Of a stretch of 15,314 bases of DNA, positions 1-7,223 are shown piece after piece (position 1 is the stretch's first letter; each line of letters opens with the position of its first letter). The stretch is from Clostridiaceae bacterium UBA6110 (GTDB lineage: Bacteria > Bacillota > Clostridia > Clostridiales > Clostridiaceae). The notes beneath the pieces were generated by a model. The model was not told where the DNA came from. It was given only the letters and a program-made list of their open reading frames with translations, and ran no database searches. A program made the position numbers and the translations under genes. The stretch is from contig DIWI01000015.1 in NCBI GenBank assembly GCA_002428415.1, positions 1 through 15,314 of the forward strand, read 5' to 3'.

Positions 1-57
1 CGTTCTGCGATTCTTCGAATCTGCACGAACGATCCAACAAACCCTTGGTTTGTTGGT
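1..57 (+). other. 23S-5S rRNA spacer with two processing-type hairpins
   Basis: This is the presumed spacer between 23S rRNA (outside the window) and 5S rRNA. Two hairpins are visible. Positions 1-31 fold on themselves: 1-5 pair with 27-31, 6-13 pair with 17-25 with single bulges near 22 and 26, and the loop is 14-16. Positions 34-43 pair perfectly with 47-56 around a 3-nt loop. Such stems are common in rRNA spacers and may guide RNase processing, which is an inference here. I do not see recognisable 23S sequence. Confidence 0.6.
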
Positions 58-176
58 ATCTGGTGTCTATAACTTTGAGGGTTACACCCGTTCCCATTCC
101 GAACACGACGGTTAAGCCTCAAGGTGCCAATGATACTGCAGGGGAAGCTCTGTGGGAAAGTAGGTCGTCGCCAGAT
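58..176 (+). rRNA. rrf: 5S ribosomal RNA
   Basis: The conserved 5S core with CCCGTTCCCATTCCGAACAC lies near 88-107, followed by GTTAAGCC and, further on, a GAAAGTAGGTCG segment. The ends pair as helix I: ATCTGG at 58-63 with CCAGAT at 171-176. Length is about 119 nt, normal for bacterial 5S. It is followed 34 nt later by tRNA-Asn in the same orientation, so this is the 3' end of an rRNA operon. Confidence 0.95.
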
Positions 177-210
177 TTATCTTTTTAAAAAAAGATATAA
201 AAATGGATAT

Positions 211-285
<75 letters not shown>

Positions 286-308
286 TTTTTATTTTACAGA
301 CAATTTAA

Positions 309-334
309 ACCGGCAGAGATGCCGGTATTTTTGT
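309..334 (+). terminator. Rho-independent terminator of the rRNA/tRNA operon
   Basis: ACCGGC (309-314) pairs with GCCGGT (321-326) around a 6-nt loop, followed by ATTTTTGT. It lies 24 nt after tRNA-Asn and closes the upstream rRNA operon. Confidence 0.88.
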
Positions 335-381
335 CGTAAAAATCAAGTGTATTCGCTTTGTAATTTAAAGTATGGCATATG

Positions 382-390
382 TGGTATAAT
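382..390 (+). promoter_or_regulatory. Extended -10 promoter for the alpha/beta hydrolase gene
   Basis: A perfect TATAAT at 385-390 is preceded by TG at 382-383, giving the extended -10 form TGnTATAAT. No good -35 box stands at the usual distance. The start codon is 37 nt further on. Confidence 0.6.
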
Positions 391-427
391 TTATTGTATT
401 GGATGATATTATAATGGAGATGAGATT

Positions 428-1339
428 TTGGATAAGAAGCCATACGTACTTTTTATGAATGAAAGCCCATCAATTCTTACCAGGATGATAAGTAAAGCAA
501 GAATATCCCTTAATCTGGGTGATACTGACAAATTGAGAAAGCTGACTGAAGAAAAACTGAAGGTTAAGATTCCTGATGGAGTGTCAACTGAGGATGTTAT
601 CATCAGCAATATGAGCTGCATGCTTTCAATACCAAGGGGAGCATCACAGGATGAATGTATAATGTATCTCCATGGTGGAGGTTATACTTTTGGTGGTGGC
701 GCTTATATGAGAAGGAATGGGATAAATTTTGCAGATGAATTCGGAGTAAGGACCTTGTCTGTCGAATATCGCCTTGCTCCAGAGAATAAGTTTCCGGCAG
801 CTCTTGATGATGCGCTAAGCGCTTATGAATATCTGCTTGAGAGATATTCTCCTTCAAAGATTGTAATAATCGGGGATTCAGCCGGTGGGGGGCTTGCGTT
901 CTCACTGGTACATAAGCTTAAACAGATTGGAAAGCCTCTGCCTAAGGCAATTGTTGCATTTTCTCCATGGACCGACCTATTGTCAAGGGGAGAAAGCCAT
1001 ATTACGAATAAGAGTAAAGATTTGATTTTCAGCAGGAACATGGATTTTGCTTCAGAATATGCTTCTCCTGATGACTATGAGAATCCCCTTGTATCACCGA
1101 TATATGGAAGCTTCAACGGTTTTCCTCCTATTCTTATAATAGTGGGGGGAGACGAGATATTGCTTTCAGATTCACTTGATCTGGCAGAGAAGGCACATAA
1201 GGAAGGCGTGAACGTTGAGGTTCAGGTCTGGAACAGGATGTTCCATGTTTTTCCTGTCTTTGGAAAGTCGGTTCCAGAAGCAGCGAGAGCGCTGCGGTAT
1301 GTTACACATTTCATCGACAGGCATATGACAGGTTCATGA
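428..1339 (+). CDS. Alpha/beta hydrolase, hormone-sensitive-lipase type esterase
   Basis: This is a 303-aa hydrolase likely to cleave small carboxylic esters in the cytoplasm; the substrate cannot be told. It has no signal peptide. The HSL-family oxyanion motif HGGG is at residues 82-85, the nucleophile elbow GDSAGG at 149-154 (Ser151), and the remaining triad candidates are Asp242 (GGDEILLSDS) and His273. Between them are SVEYRLAPEN and FSPWTDL, both typical of the family, and the length is normal (about 300). The start is TTG at 428, set by GGAG at 416-419 with an 8-nt gap. An ATG at 414 is out of frame. It has its own promoter and stands alone, converging with the methionine aminopeptidase gene at a shared terminator. 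Family assignment is firm; the physiological role is unknown. Confidence 0.9.
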   Translation: MDKKPYVLFMNESPSILTRMISKARISLNLGDTDKLRKLTEEKLKVKIPDGVSTEDVIISNMSCMLSIPRGASQDECIMYLHGGGYTFGGGAYMRRNGINFADEFGVRTLSVEYRLAPENKFPAALDDALSAYEYLLERYSPSKIVIIGDSAGGGLAFSLVHKLKQIGKPLPKAIVAFSPWTDLLSRGESHITNKSKDLIFSRNMDFASEYASPDDYENPLVSPIYGSFNGFPPILIIVGGDEILLSDSLDLAEKAHKEGVNVEVQVWNRMFHVFPVFGKSVPEAARALRYVTHFIDRHMTGS

Positions 1340-1340
1340 C

Positions 1341-1378
1341 AAAAAAGTGAGAGATACCTTTGAGGCATCTCTCTTTTT
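1341..1378. terminator. Bidirectional terminator between convergent genes
   Basis: GAGAGATACCT (1349-1359) pairs with AGGCATCTCTC (1363-1373) with one A-C mismatch and a 3-nt loop. A T run follows at 1374-1378 and an A run precedes at 1341-1346, so it can stop transcription from both the hydrolase gene (+) and the methionine aminopeptidase gene (-). Confidence 0.85.
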
Positions 1379-1396
1379 ATTTTAAACAAATTCAGT

Positions 1397-2176
1397 TCAT
1401 TTCTCTTCAGGACTGTAGAAGTCGGAAGATTCTCCCAGAGTAAGTATTATTGGCTTACCATCGGTGACAACCACAGTATGCTCGAACTGAACCACCTGGT
1501 GCTGGTTCGGTGTCTTCAGTGTCCATCCGTCAGCATATTCCTCAACATAGTCATCTCCTTCGGAAATGAAGGTTTCAATAGCGAGAACATGGCCTTTCCT
1601 GAGGATTATAGAGCCACGCTTTTCGTTGTAGTTAAATATGTTCTCCGGATCCTCATGAAGGCTTCTACCGACTCCGTGACCAGTAAGGTTCCTGATTACA
1701 TTGAATCCATTCTTTCTGGCCTCGTCATATATTACTCTTCCAAGATTATTGGTCCTTGTCCCTATCACTGCCTTTTCAATCGATTTGTAGAGCGCAGCCT
1801 TTGATACTTCAACAAGCTTAGATTGCTTATATTTAACTGGGTGAATCACTAATGTCATACCTGTATCTGCATAGTAGCCGTCAAGGGAGGCAGATACGTC
1901 GATGTTAATTGAATCTCCGGGATTTAGCTTATAATCTGATGGGATGCCATGCGCTACCACGTCATTCACACTTATACAGTTGAAACCGGGGAAATCATAC
2001 TCGCTTTTTGGTGCTGAAACAGCTCCATTTTCTTCAAGCACTTTCTTGCCTATCTCATCCAGTTCAAGTGTTGTTATTCCGATCTTAACAGCTTTGGCCA
2101 TTTCATCTCTTGCGATGGCAACAATTCGCCCTATTTTTCTGAGACCCTCAAGGTCTTTCTCATTCTCAATAATCAA
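1397..2176 (-). CDS. map: Type I methionine aminopeptidase
   Basis: It removes the initiator methionine from nascent proteins in the cytoplasm using a two-metal centre. All expected residues are visible (numbered from the start chosen here): His76 in VAHG, metal ligands Asp93 (NIDV), Asp104 (ADTGM), His167 (GHGVG), Glu201 (AIETF) and Glu232 (QFEH), and His174 in LHEDP. I place the start at TTG 2176 (259 aa). AAGGAG lies 9 nt upstream (CTCCTT at 2186-2191 on the + strand), and the resulting N-terminus matches the usual beginning of type I enzymes. A TTG at 2197 is also in frame and would add 7 residues, but it has no ribosome binding site and lies at or ahead of the expected transcript start. 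The protein lacks the zinc-finger extension found in some type Ia enzymes. It is transcribed alone, convergent with the hydrolase gene. Confidence 0.95.
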   Translation of the reverse strand: MIIENEKDLEGLRKIGRIVAIARDEMAKAVKIGITTLELDEIGKKVLEENGAVSAPKSEYDFPGFNCISVNDVVAHGIPSDYKLNPGDSINIDVSASLDGYYADTGMTLVIHPVKYKQSKLVEVSKAALYKSIEKAVIGTRTNNLGRVIYDEARKNGFNVIRNLTGHGVGRSLHEDPENIFNYNEKRGSIILRKGHVLAIETFISEGDDYVEEYADGWTLKTPNQHQVVQFEHTVVVTDGKPIILTLGESSDFYSPEEK

Positions 2177-2201
2177 ATCAGTCAACTCCTTCAACAATAT
2201 A

Positions 2202-2231
2202 ATTATAAACCATGATAAGCTGAAGCATGAA
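2202..2231 (-). promoter_or_regulatory. Promoter of map
   Basis: On the minus strand a perfect TATAAT (+ strand 2202-2207) is preceded by a weak TTCATG -35 (2226-2231) at 18 nt. The expected transcript start, near 2190-2195, is only a few bases ahead of the ribosome binding site. This argues for the downstream TTG start at 2176. Confidence 0.5.
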
Positions 2232-2391
2232 AAAATATTGTTTAAATAGCAATAAAAGCAGGTAAAATAACTGAAAATAGGCCAAAGTATAAACTAAAGA
2301 TAGAAAATACTCTGAAAATTTGATATGCTAATGTGGTAGGTTAAAGGTTTACATTTAACTTCGAGGCTAGACACAAGAAGGAGGAAATGAT

Positions 2392-4488
2392 ATGCACATC
2401 AAAGAGTACAGTATCAAAAATTTACGAAACGTCGGACTAATCGGCCACAGCGGCACTGGAAAGACAACTCTCGCTGAGGCTCTTCTCTACTACACCAAGT
2501 CCATCGACAGGCTGGGAAAAGTTGAGGATGGAACAACTACAACGGATTTTGATCCTGAAGAGAAGAAGAGGCAGATATCACTCCAGGCTTCTGTGGCGCC
2601 TTTCGCATACCAGGAAACAAAGATAAACCTGGTGGACGTACCGGGTTATTTCGACTTCATGGGAGAAGGCATCCAGGGAATGAGAGCGGTAGACATAGCT
2701 ACAATAGTAGTATCCGCAGCTTCAGGAATCGAAGTAGGAACGGATAAATCATGGGCTTACGTCAACAAGATCAAATTGCCAAGAGCGTTCTACATCAACA
2801 AGCTGGACAGGGAGAACACTGAATTTGACAAGGTATTTGACAGCCTGAAGGAAAAGTATGGCATGTCTGTAGTACCGATACAATATCCAATAGGCACTGC
2901 AGAAAATTTCCGCGGTGTAATTAACGTAATCTCAAACAGGGCCAGGATACACGATCCTGTTACATTTGAAATGAAGGAGCAGCCGGTTCCTGAAGAATAT
3001 GAGGACAAGGTTGCAGAGCTTAAGGAAATGATAGTCGAGTCAGTCGCACAGACTGACGAGGTTTTGCTTGATAAATTCATAGGCGGAGAAGAGCTGACCA
3101 AGGAGGAGATATACAACGCACTAATTAAGGGTTGCGTAAGTGGAGATATTGCTCCTGTAATGTGCGGAAGCGCAACGAAGGTCATAGGAATGACAACACT
3201 ACTTGAAGATATTCTCGAGTGTTTCCCTACTCCTGAATACGCAATACCACAAAAGGCAGTTGACCTTTCAACCAACGAAGAGGTGTTTATCGGTCTGACT
3301 GAGGACAAGCCCTTCTCGGCTCTGGTATTCAAGACGATAGCAGACCCGTTTGTTGGAAAAATTTCGCTTTTCAGGGTAATAACCGGAAACGTAAAGCCAG
3401 ACCAGGTCGTTGTGAATACCAACAGCGACAAGCAGGAAAAGCTGTCGAACCTGTTCTTCCTCAGAGGAAAGCAACAGTTCCAGACAACTAAGGTCATCGC
3501 AGGTGACATTGGAGCTGTATCGAAACTGCAGTATACAAAGACGGGAGATTCCCTATGCGATCCAAAATTTAAGGTAGTTTACGACAAATTTAATTTCCCT
3601 GATCCTGTAATGACGATGTCTGTAATACCAAAGGCAAAGGGAGATGAAGAGAAGATATCATCAGGCCTTTCAAGGCTTCTTGATGAAGATCCGACTTTCA
3701 CTGTAAAGAGAGATACTGAAAATGCTGAGACTCTGATTTCCGGACTTGGAGAGACACACATTGAAATACTTGCATCCAAGCTTAAAAACAAGTTTGGCGC
3801 AGATGTAAGACTTGAGCTTCCAAAGGTAGCATATAGGGAGACAATCAAGAAGATGTCGGATGTCCAGGGTAAGCATAAAAAGCAGTCTGGAGGGCATGGC
3901 CAGTACGGAGACGTAGTTATCAAGTTTGAACCAAGAACAGACGGAGAAGTTGACCTGCAATTTGTAGATGCAGTAGTTGGAGGCGTTGTGCCGAGAAACT
4001 TCATACCAGCTGTTGAGAAAGGCTTGAGGGATTCGATAAAGGAAGGAGTACTTGCTGGATACCCGGTAATCAAGCTTAAGGCAACACTCCATGACGGCTC
4101 ATTCCATCCGGTAGACTCATCTGAAATGGCGTTCAAGGTTGCTGCCAACCTGGCATTCAAAAAGGGCATGGAATTGGCATCACCGATTCTTCTTGAACCA
4201 ATCATGAGAGTCGAAGTGACAGTTCCCGATGAGTACATGGGAGACGTCATAGGAGATATCAACAAGAAGAGAGGAAAGATATTGGGAATGGAACCGGTTG
4301 ATGGACTTCAGAAGGTAATGGCTGAGGTGCCTCAGGGTGAAATGTTCAAATATTCAACTGACCTTAGGTCCATGACACAGGCAAGAGGAGAGTTCAGGAT
4401 GGAATTCGCGAGGTACGAGGAAGTGCCTGCTGCAGAGGTTCCAAAGATAGTCGAAAAGGCAAAGGCCGCAAAAGAGGCCAAGGAATAA
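2392..4488 (+). CDS. EF-G-like translational GTPase (EF-G-2 type paralogue)
   Basis: This is a 698-aa, full-length, five-domain EF-G homologue. The P-loop GHSGTGKT is at 18-25, the G3 motif DVPG at 82-85 and the G4 motif NKLD at 136-139. Domain IV has GGHGQYGDV near residue 500, and the C-terminal domain V contains YMGDVIGDINKKRGKI. It is not the housekeeping FusA. The start lacks the AHIDAGKTT form of the P-loop, the switch I region reads TTTTDFDPEEKKRQISL instead of ending in RGITI, and G3 is DVPGYFDF rather than DTPGHVDF. These features resemble Thermus thermophilus EF-G-2 as I recall that family. The role is probably ribosome-associated GTPase activity; whether it drives translocation, recycling or a stress function is unknown. 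The start ATG is set by AAGGAGG at 2378-2384 with a 7-nt gap. It is monocistronic, bounded by a terminator. Confidence 0.9.
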   Translation: MHIKEYSIKNLRNVGLIGHSGTGKTTLAEALLYYTKSIDRLGKVEDGTTTTDFDPEEKKRQISLQASVAPFAYQETKINLVDVPGYFDFMGEGIQGMRAVDIATIVVSAASGIEVGTDKSWAYVNKIKLPRAFYINKLDRENTEFDKVFDSLKEKYGMSVVPIQYPIGTAENFRGVINVISNRARIHDPVTFEMKEQPVPEEYEDKVAELKEMIVESVAQTDEVLLDKFIGGEELTKEEIYNALIKGCVSGDIAPVMCGSATKVIGMTTLLEDILECFPTPEYAIPQKAVDLSTNEEVFIGLTEDKPFSALVFKTIADPFVGKISLFRVITGNVKPDQVVVNTNSDKQEKLSNLFFLRGKQQFQTTKVIAGDIGAVSKLQYTKTGDSLCDPKFKVVYDKFNFPDPVMTMSVIPKAKGDEEKISSGLSRLLDEDPTFTVKRDTENAETLISGLGETHIEILASKLKNKFGADVRLELPKVAYRETIKKMSDVQGKHKKQSGGHGQYGDVVIKFEPRTDGEVDLQFVDAVVGGVVPRNFIPAVEKGLRDSIKEGVLAGYPVIKLKATLHDGSFHPVDSSEMAFKVAANLAFKKGMELASPILLEPIMRVEVTVPDEYMGDVIGDINKKRGKILGMEPVDGLQKVMAEVPQGEMFKYSTDLRSMTQARGEFRMEFARYEEVPAAEVPKIVEKAKAAKEAKE

Positions 4489-4494
4489 AAATGC

Positions 4495-4526
4495 AGGGAG
4501 TGAGGATCTCTTGATTTTCACTCCCT
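4495..4526. terminator. Likely bidirectional terminator between the EF-G-like gene and the AEC remnant
   Basis: AGGGAGTGA (4495-4503) pairs with TCACTCCCT (4518-4526), a 9-bp perfect stem with a 14-nt loop. The plus-strand tail (TCTAATT) is poor in T. On the minus strand the stem is followed 3 nt later by a T-rich stretch (the A run at 4487-4491), so it may serve the minus-strand gene better. Confidence 0.65.
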
Positions 4527-4575
4527 TCTAATTGAACATTTATTTACGGTCATGTAAGAAGACTAATGCCAAAGC

Positions 4576-5485
4576 TTAATATCCAAACGACTGTATGAGA
4601 AAGGTCATGATTATAAGACTCAGGATTATGGATATGGAGTTTATGGCACCGGACTTTTCCACATCAGCATTGCATCTCAGAGTGCTAATTACATTTACTC
4701 CGGAAACCGGAGAGAACAGAAGTATTATGAGTATCTGTCGCACCTCAAGGCTGAATATCGGGCTGGTATATAGGATTATCGATGCTAATGCAGACACTGA
4801 GTATCGTATGAAGAGGAGCTTGAACACATCTCCAAGCTGTCTTAAGTTTTTTGGGACCTCAAATACAATTCCAATCATGAACATCGAAAGGAAAGCATTT
4901 GCTCTTCCAATATTGCCCGAAATCTCGTAAATGAACCATGGCAGCCTGATATTCATGAAATAAAGCAGCATCATTACGACATAAATGTCAAAAGGAACTA
5001 ATGAAGTGACTTTCCTTATGAATTCCGCAATCTCGAATCTTGCATTGCTTACAAATCTCGACGCGATGGCGTAGGTAATGCCTGTTGTCATTATTGCATT
5101 TCCTGTATCGATAGAACTGCTACTACAATCCCCAATGGTCCGATAAAGCTTTGGAGATACGGCATGGCAAACGTTCCGATGTTGTATCCTGAATAATTTA
5201 TTATACCGAACGACTTCTCCGTATTTAATTTTCTGAATGCTGAAAGGTATCCGATACCTATGAAAAGAAGGTTCATTAAAATTCCGAAGAGAACAAGCAC
5301 TGCAAGAGAGATCTGTCTGTTGTAATTTGCGAAGCTTGATATGACTGCTGCAGGCAAATAACCATGAGAATGATATTTGAAATAATCTTTACGGCTTCTC
5401 TCCCGAAAATCCAGGCCATTTTCATGAAATAACCGATTATGATCATCAGAACATAGCTGCTGGCTTTAACAAGTATTTCTAACAA
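4576..5485 (-). pseudogene. AEC-family (auxin efflux carrier-like) permease, frameshifted
   Basis: The minus strand encodes an almost complete membrane transporter of the AEC family, but in three frames. The first part (5485 to about 5360) begins MLEILVKASSYVLMIIIGYF and ends in NIILM. The reading then moves to YLPAAVISSFANY and runs to about 5115 through NYSGYNIGTFAMPYLQSFIGPLGIVVAVL. It shifts again to DTGNAIMTTGITYAIAS and on to the TAA at 4576. Each shift is explained by one missing base. Repaired, the product would be about 303 aa, the normal AEC length, with many hydrophobic helices. The first codon is TTG with no visible ribosome binding site, which also suggests decay. AEC members export or import organic anions or auxin-like compounds, and the substrate here is unknown. 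Sequencing errors are the main alternative explanation. Confidence 0.85.
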
Positions 5486-5562
5486 TATGACATAACATAC
5501 TTTATCTTTTGTGCTGAAGTCAGCCTGAAAGCTGATTTCATTAAAAATTGCTCATGTGATAA

Positions 5563-5591
5563 ATGATGCACATGGCATATTGCAATGTCAA
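5563..5591 (-). promoter_or_regulatory. Promoter of the AEC remnant with a flanking inverted repeat
   Basis: Read on the minus strand, TTGACA (5586-5591) and CATCAT (5563-5568) are separated by exactly 17 nt. CATGTG (5553-5558) and CACATG (5569-5574) form a perfect inverted repeat that frames the -10 box with a 10-nt centre, which is operator-like. The -10 matches consensus at only 4 of 6 positions. Confidence 0.45.
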
Positions 5592-5599
5592 AGAATGCG

Positions 5600-5611
5600 C
5601 GAAACGTTTCG
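5600..5611. promoter_or_regulatory. LacI-family-type operator palindrome
   Basis: CGAAACGTTTCG is a perfect 12-bp palindrome with a central CG. This form is typical of operators for LacI/GalR-family regulators, including RbsR-, PurR- and CcpA-like proteins. It sits in the spacer between the divergent AEC remnant and ROK kinase, 9 bp upstream of the AEC -35 box and about 110 bp ahead of the kinase -10. The regulator itself is not encoded in this window. Confidence 0.5.
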
Positions 5612-5626
5612 TGTGATTTACAAAAT

Positions 5627-5636
5627 ATGGTACCAT
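5627..5636. repeat. Short palindrome in the AEC/ROK spacer
   Basis: ATGGTACCAT is a perfect 10-bp palindrome, 16 bp from the LacI-type palindrome. It may be a second regulator site, or chance. The rest of the 5486-5787 spacer holds no gene that I can support. Confidence 0.3.
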
Positions 5637-5720
5637 TATGGAATTTCGGGCCAGCACACAGACTGTAGTTCAAAAGCCATAATTTGCACAAAGACTGCGT
5701 ATAACCCTTTACATCTCTTG

Positions 5721-5729
5721 TGATATAAT
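5721..5729 (+). promoter_or_regulatory. Extended -10 promoter for the ROK kinase
   Basis: TGATATAAT is a full extended -10 (TGnTATAAT). No good -35 lies 15-19 nt upstream: the nearby TTTACA at 5708-5713 is only 10 nt away. The start codon follows 58 nt later. Confidence 0.55.
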
Positions 5730-5787
5730 TATATGGAATGACTAATAGACAATATTTTCCAACCATAAATTTATGAAGGAGTTGAGA

Positions 5788-6774
5788 GTGGGTGACCTGC
5801 CCTGGAAGCCCCGTATTATGAAGAAATACGTTATTGGAGTAGATCTTGGAGGAACAAAGATTACGACTGCAATCAGCAGCCTGACTGGCGACATAATTGA
5901 GAAGACTACGCTGGCAACGGGCTCATCTCTTGGTGAGGAAGTAGTTCTCGGCAGGCTCATGGACTCAATTTCAATGGTTCTGGAAGCATCTCAGATAAAG
6001 GAAGAAGAGGTTAGAGGAATCGGAATAGGTTCACCAGGACCTCTTGATTCAAAGAGGGGTGTAATCATCACAACTCCGAATCTCCCCTTTAAGAATTTTG
6101 ACATTGTAACTCCGATAAGGAACAGATTCGGTATACCAGTATACCTTGACAACGATGCCAATGTGGCAGCCCTCGGAGAATATACCTTTGGTGCAGGTAA
6201 AGGAGCACAAAACATTGTATATATGACAGTTTCGACTGGAGTCGGAGGTGGAGCTGTCCTCAATGGAAGGCCTTACAGAGGAAATACAAGCAATGCTCTA
6301 GAGATAGGCCATATGACAATCGAACCTTCAAGCAAGCATCGCTGCAATTGCGGGAACTACGGTGACGTCGAAGCCCTGTCATCAGGCACGGCTATCGCAA
6401 AAAGGGCCCGGGAAGCTGTTGAAGCAGGTATAGAGACATCATTGTCAGGAATTGAAAACATAACAAGCTATGAAGTCTACCAGGCATATCTTGAAGGTGA
6501 CAAGGTTGCCATGGAGATACTGGATACTGCATTCGATTATCTCGGGATAGCTGTTGCGAACCTTATTCTTGCATTTGATCCTGAGATAATTGTTATAGGA
6601 GGTGGGGTATCCAAGATAGGAAAGCTGTTCTTTGATAAAATAAAGGAGAGCGCATCCAAAAGATGTTTCAGCTTTATGGTCGAAGCTACAAGGATTCTGC
6701 CATCCGAACTTGGTCAGGATACCGGAGTTGTAGGAGCTATAGCTCTCGGCCTGATTGAGAGTGAGGAAAAGTAA
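5788..6774 (+). CDS. ROK-family sugar kinase, probably glucokinase
   Basis: This cytoplasmic kinase transfers phosphate from ATP to a hexose, most likely glucose. In the 328-aa form chosen here the phosphate-binding DLGGTK is at 19-24, GIGSPGPLD follows, and LDNDAN holds the catalytic Asp123. STGVGGG and a C-terminal IIVIGGGVS complete the fold. The ROK zinc motif is altered: His175, Cys186 and Cys188 are present, but the third cysteine is Asp193 (CNCGNYGDVE). The start is GTG 5788, chosen because AAGGAG at 5776-5781 stands 6 nt before it. An ATG at 5773 overlaps that site and has no ribosome binding site. An ATG at 5818 would give the textbook N-terminus MKKYVIGVDLGGTK but has only a weak site. 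The gene is divergent from the AEC remnant and closed by a strong terminator. Glucokinase versus another hexose or N-acetylhexosamine kinase cannot be settled by eye. Confidence 0.88.
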   Translation: MGDLPWKPRIMKKYVIGVDLGGTKITTAISSLTGDIIEKTTLATGSSLGEEVVLGRLMDSISMVLEASQIKEEEVRGIGIGSPGPLDSKRGVIITTPNLPFKNFDIVTPIRNRFGIPVYLDNDANVAALGEYTFGAGKGAQNIVYMTVSTGVGGGAVLNGRPYRGNTSNALEIGHMTIEPSSKHRCNCGNYGDVEALSSGTAIAKRAREAVEAGIETSLSGIENITSYEVYQAYLEGDKVAMEILDTAFDYLGIAVANLILAFDPEIIVIGGGVSKIGKLFFDKIKESASKRCFSFMVEATRILPSELGQDTGVVGAIALGLIESEEK

Positions 6775-6791
6775 AATAACTGAAATTTTAG

Positions 6792-6818
6792 CCGGACATG
6801 ATGAATGTCCGGTTTTTT
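6792..6818 (+). terminator. Rho-independent terminator after the ROK kinase
   Basis: CCGGACAT (6792-6799) pairs with ATGTCCGG (6805-6812) around a 5-nt loop, followed by six T. It ends 12 nt before the next start codon, so it may also affect entry into the YciI-like gene. Confidence 0.92.
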
Positions 6819-6830
6819 GGAGAGTGGAAA

Positions 6831-7151
6831 ATGAACGGAAAGAATGAATATATTTATTTGCTTAAGCTGTGTGACCGTCTCTCGAATGGTGGTGCCTGGA
6901 CAGCTCTTGATGAGAAGGCTGTAGATGACCATTTTGAGAGACTTAAATTCATGAAATCAGAAGGCAGCCTTATCTTGGCAGGAAGGACACAGACAGGAAA
7001 TGAAGCTACATTCGGCATAGTGATATTCGAAGCATTAAGTGATGAAGAGGCGGACTTTATGATGAAAAATGATCCTGCAGTAGCAAGAGGCATCATGACA
7101 AGCGAGCTTTTCCCATACAAGGTCGCACTGATGAGAGGCATGAAGGATTAA
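6831..7151 (+). CDS. YciI-like protein (dimeric alpha/beta barrel)
   Basis: A 106-aa soluble protein resembling the YciI/YCII family: an N-terminal YIYLLKL strand, a helix around VDDHFERLKFMKSEG (conserved-type His34), LILAGRT, and a C-terminal half with IVIFEALSDEEADFMMKNDPAVARG. YciI proteins are small dimeric ferredoxin-like folds, some with hydrolase-like His-Asp pairs; their cellular role is mostly undefined. The start is ATG 6831, with GGAG at 6819-6822 and an 8-nt gap. Upstream in-frame codons fall inside the terminator stem. No separate promoter is clear, so expression may depend on readthrough or on a promoter inside the kinase gene. Family call is likely; function is unknown. Confidence 0.8.
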   Translation: MNGKNEYIYLLKLCDRLSNGGAWTALDEKAVDDHFERLKFMKSEGSLILAGRTQTGNEATFGIVIFEALSDEEADFMMKNDPAVARGIMTSELFPYKVALMRGMKD

Positions 7152-7179
7152 TCATTTTGGAGTCCGGAGCTCTGCTCTA

Positions 7180-7188
7180 TGGTAGAAT
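7180..7188 (+). promoter_or_regulatory. Extended -10 promoter for the phosphatase-cinA unit
   Basis: TGGTAGAAT matches TGnTAnAAT. The best upstream -35-like hexamer (TTGGAG, 7157-7162) is 20 nt away, so the extended -10 would carry the promoter. It lies 35 nt before the phosphatase start. Confidence 0.45.
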
Positions 7189-7223
7189 ATACTTGTTGAA
7201 TAATTTAAAAAGTCGGTGATAAT

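Noticed and set aside
2790..3509. Long minus-strand open frame (239 codons) inside the EF-G-like gene
   Set aside because: It is an antisense shadow of a strongly conserved gene and has no recognisable protein motif.
3579..4265. Second long minus-strand open frame in the EF-G-like gene
   Set aside because: Serine/threonine-rich shadow of the coding strand, no ribosome binding site pattern or family features.
5708..5729. TTTACA and TATAAT as a paired promoter for the ROK kinase
   Set aside because: The two boxes are only 10 nt apart, too close for one sigma contact; the extended -10 alone is a better reading.
5479..5766. 95-codon minus-strand frame in the AEC/ROK spacer
   Set aside because: No recognisable features and it lies over the promoter and palindromes. 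It is also in a different frame from the AEC start.
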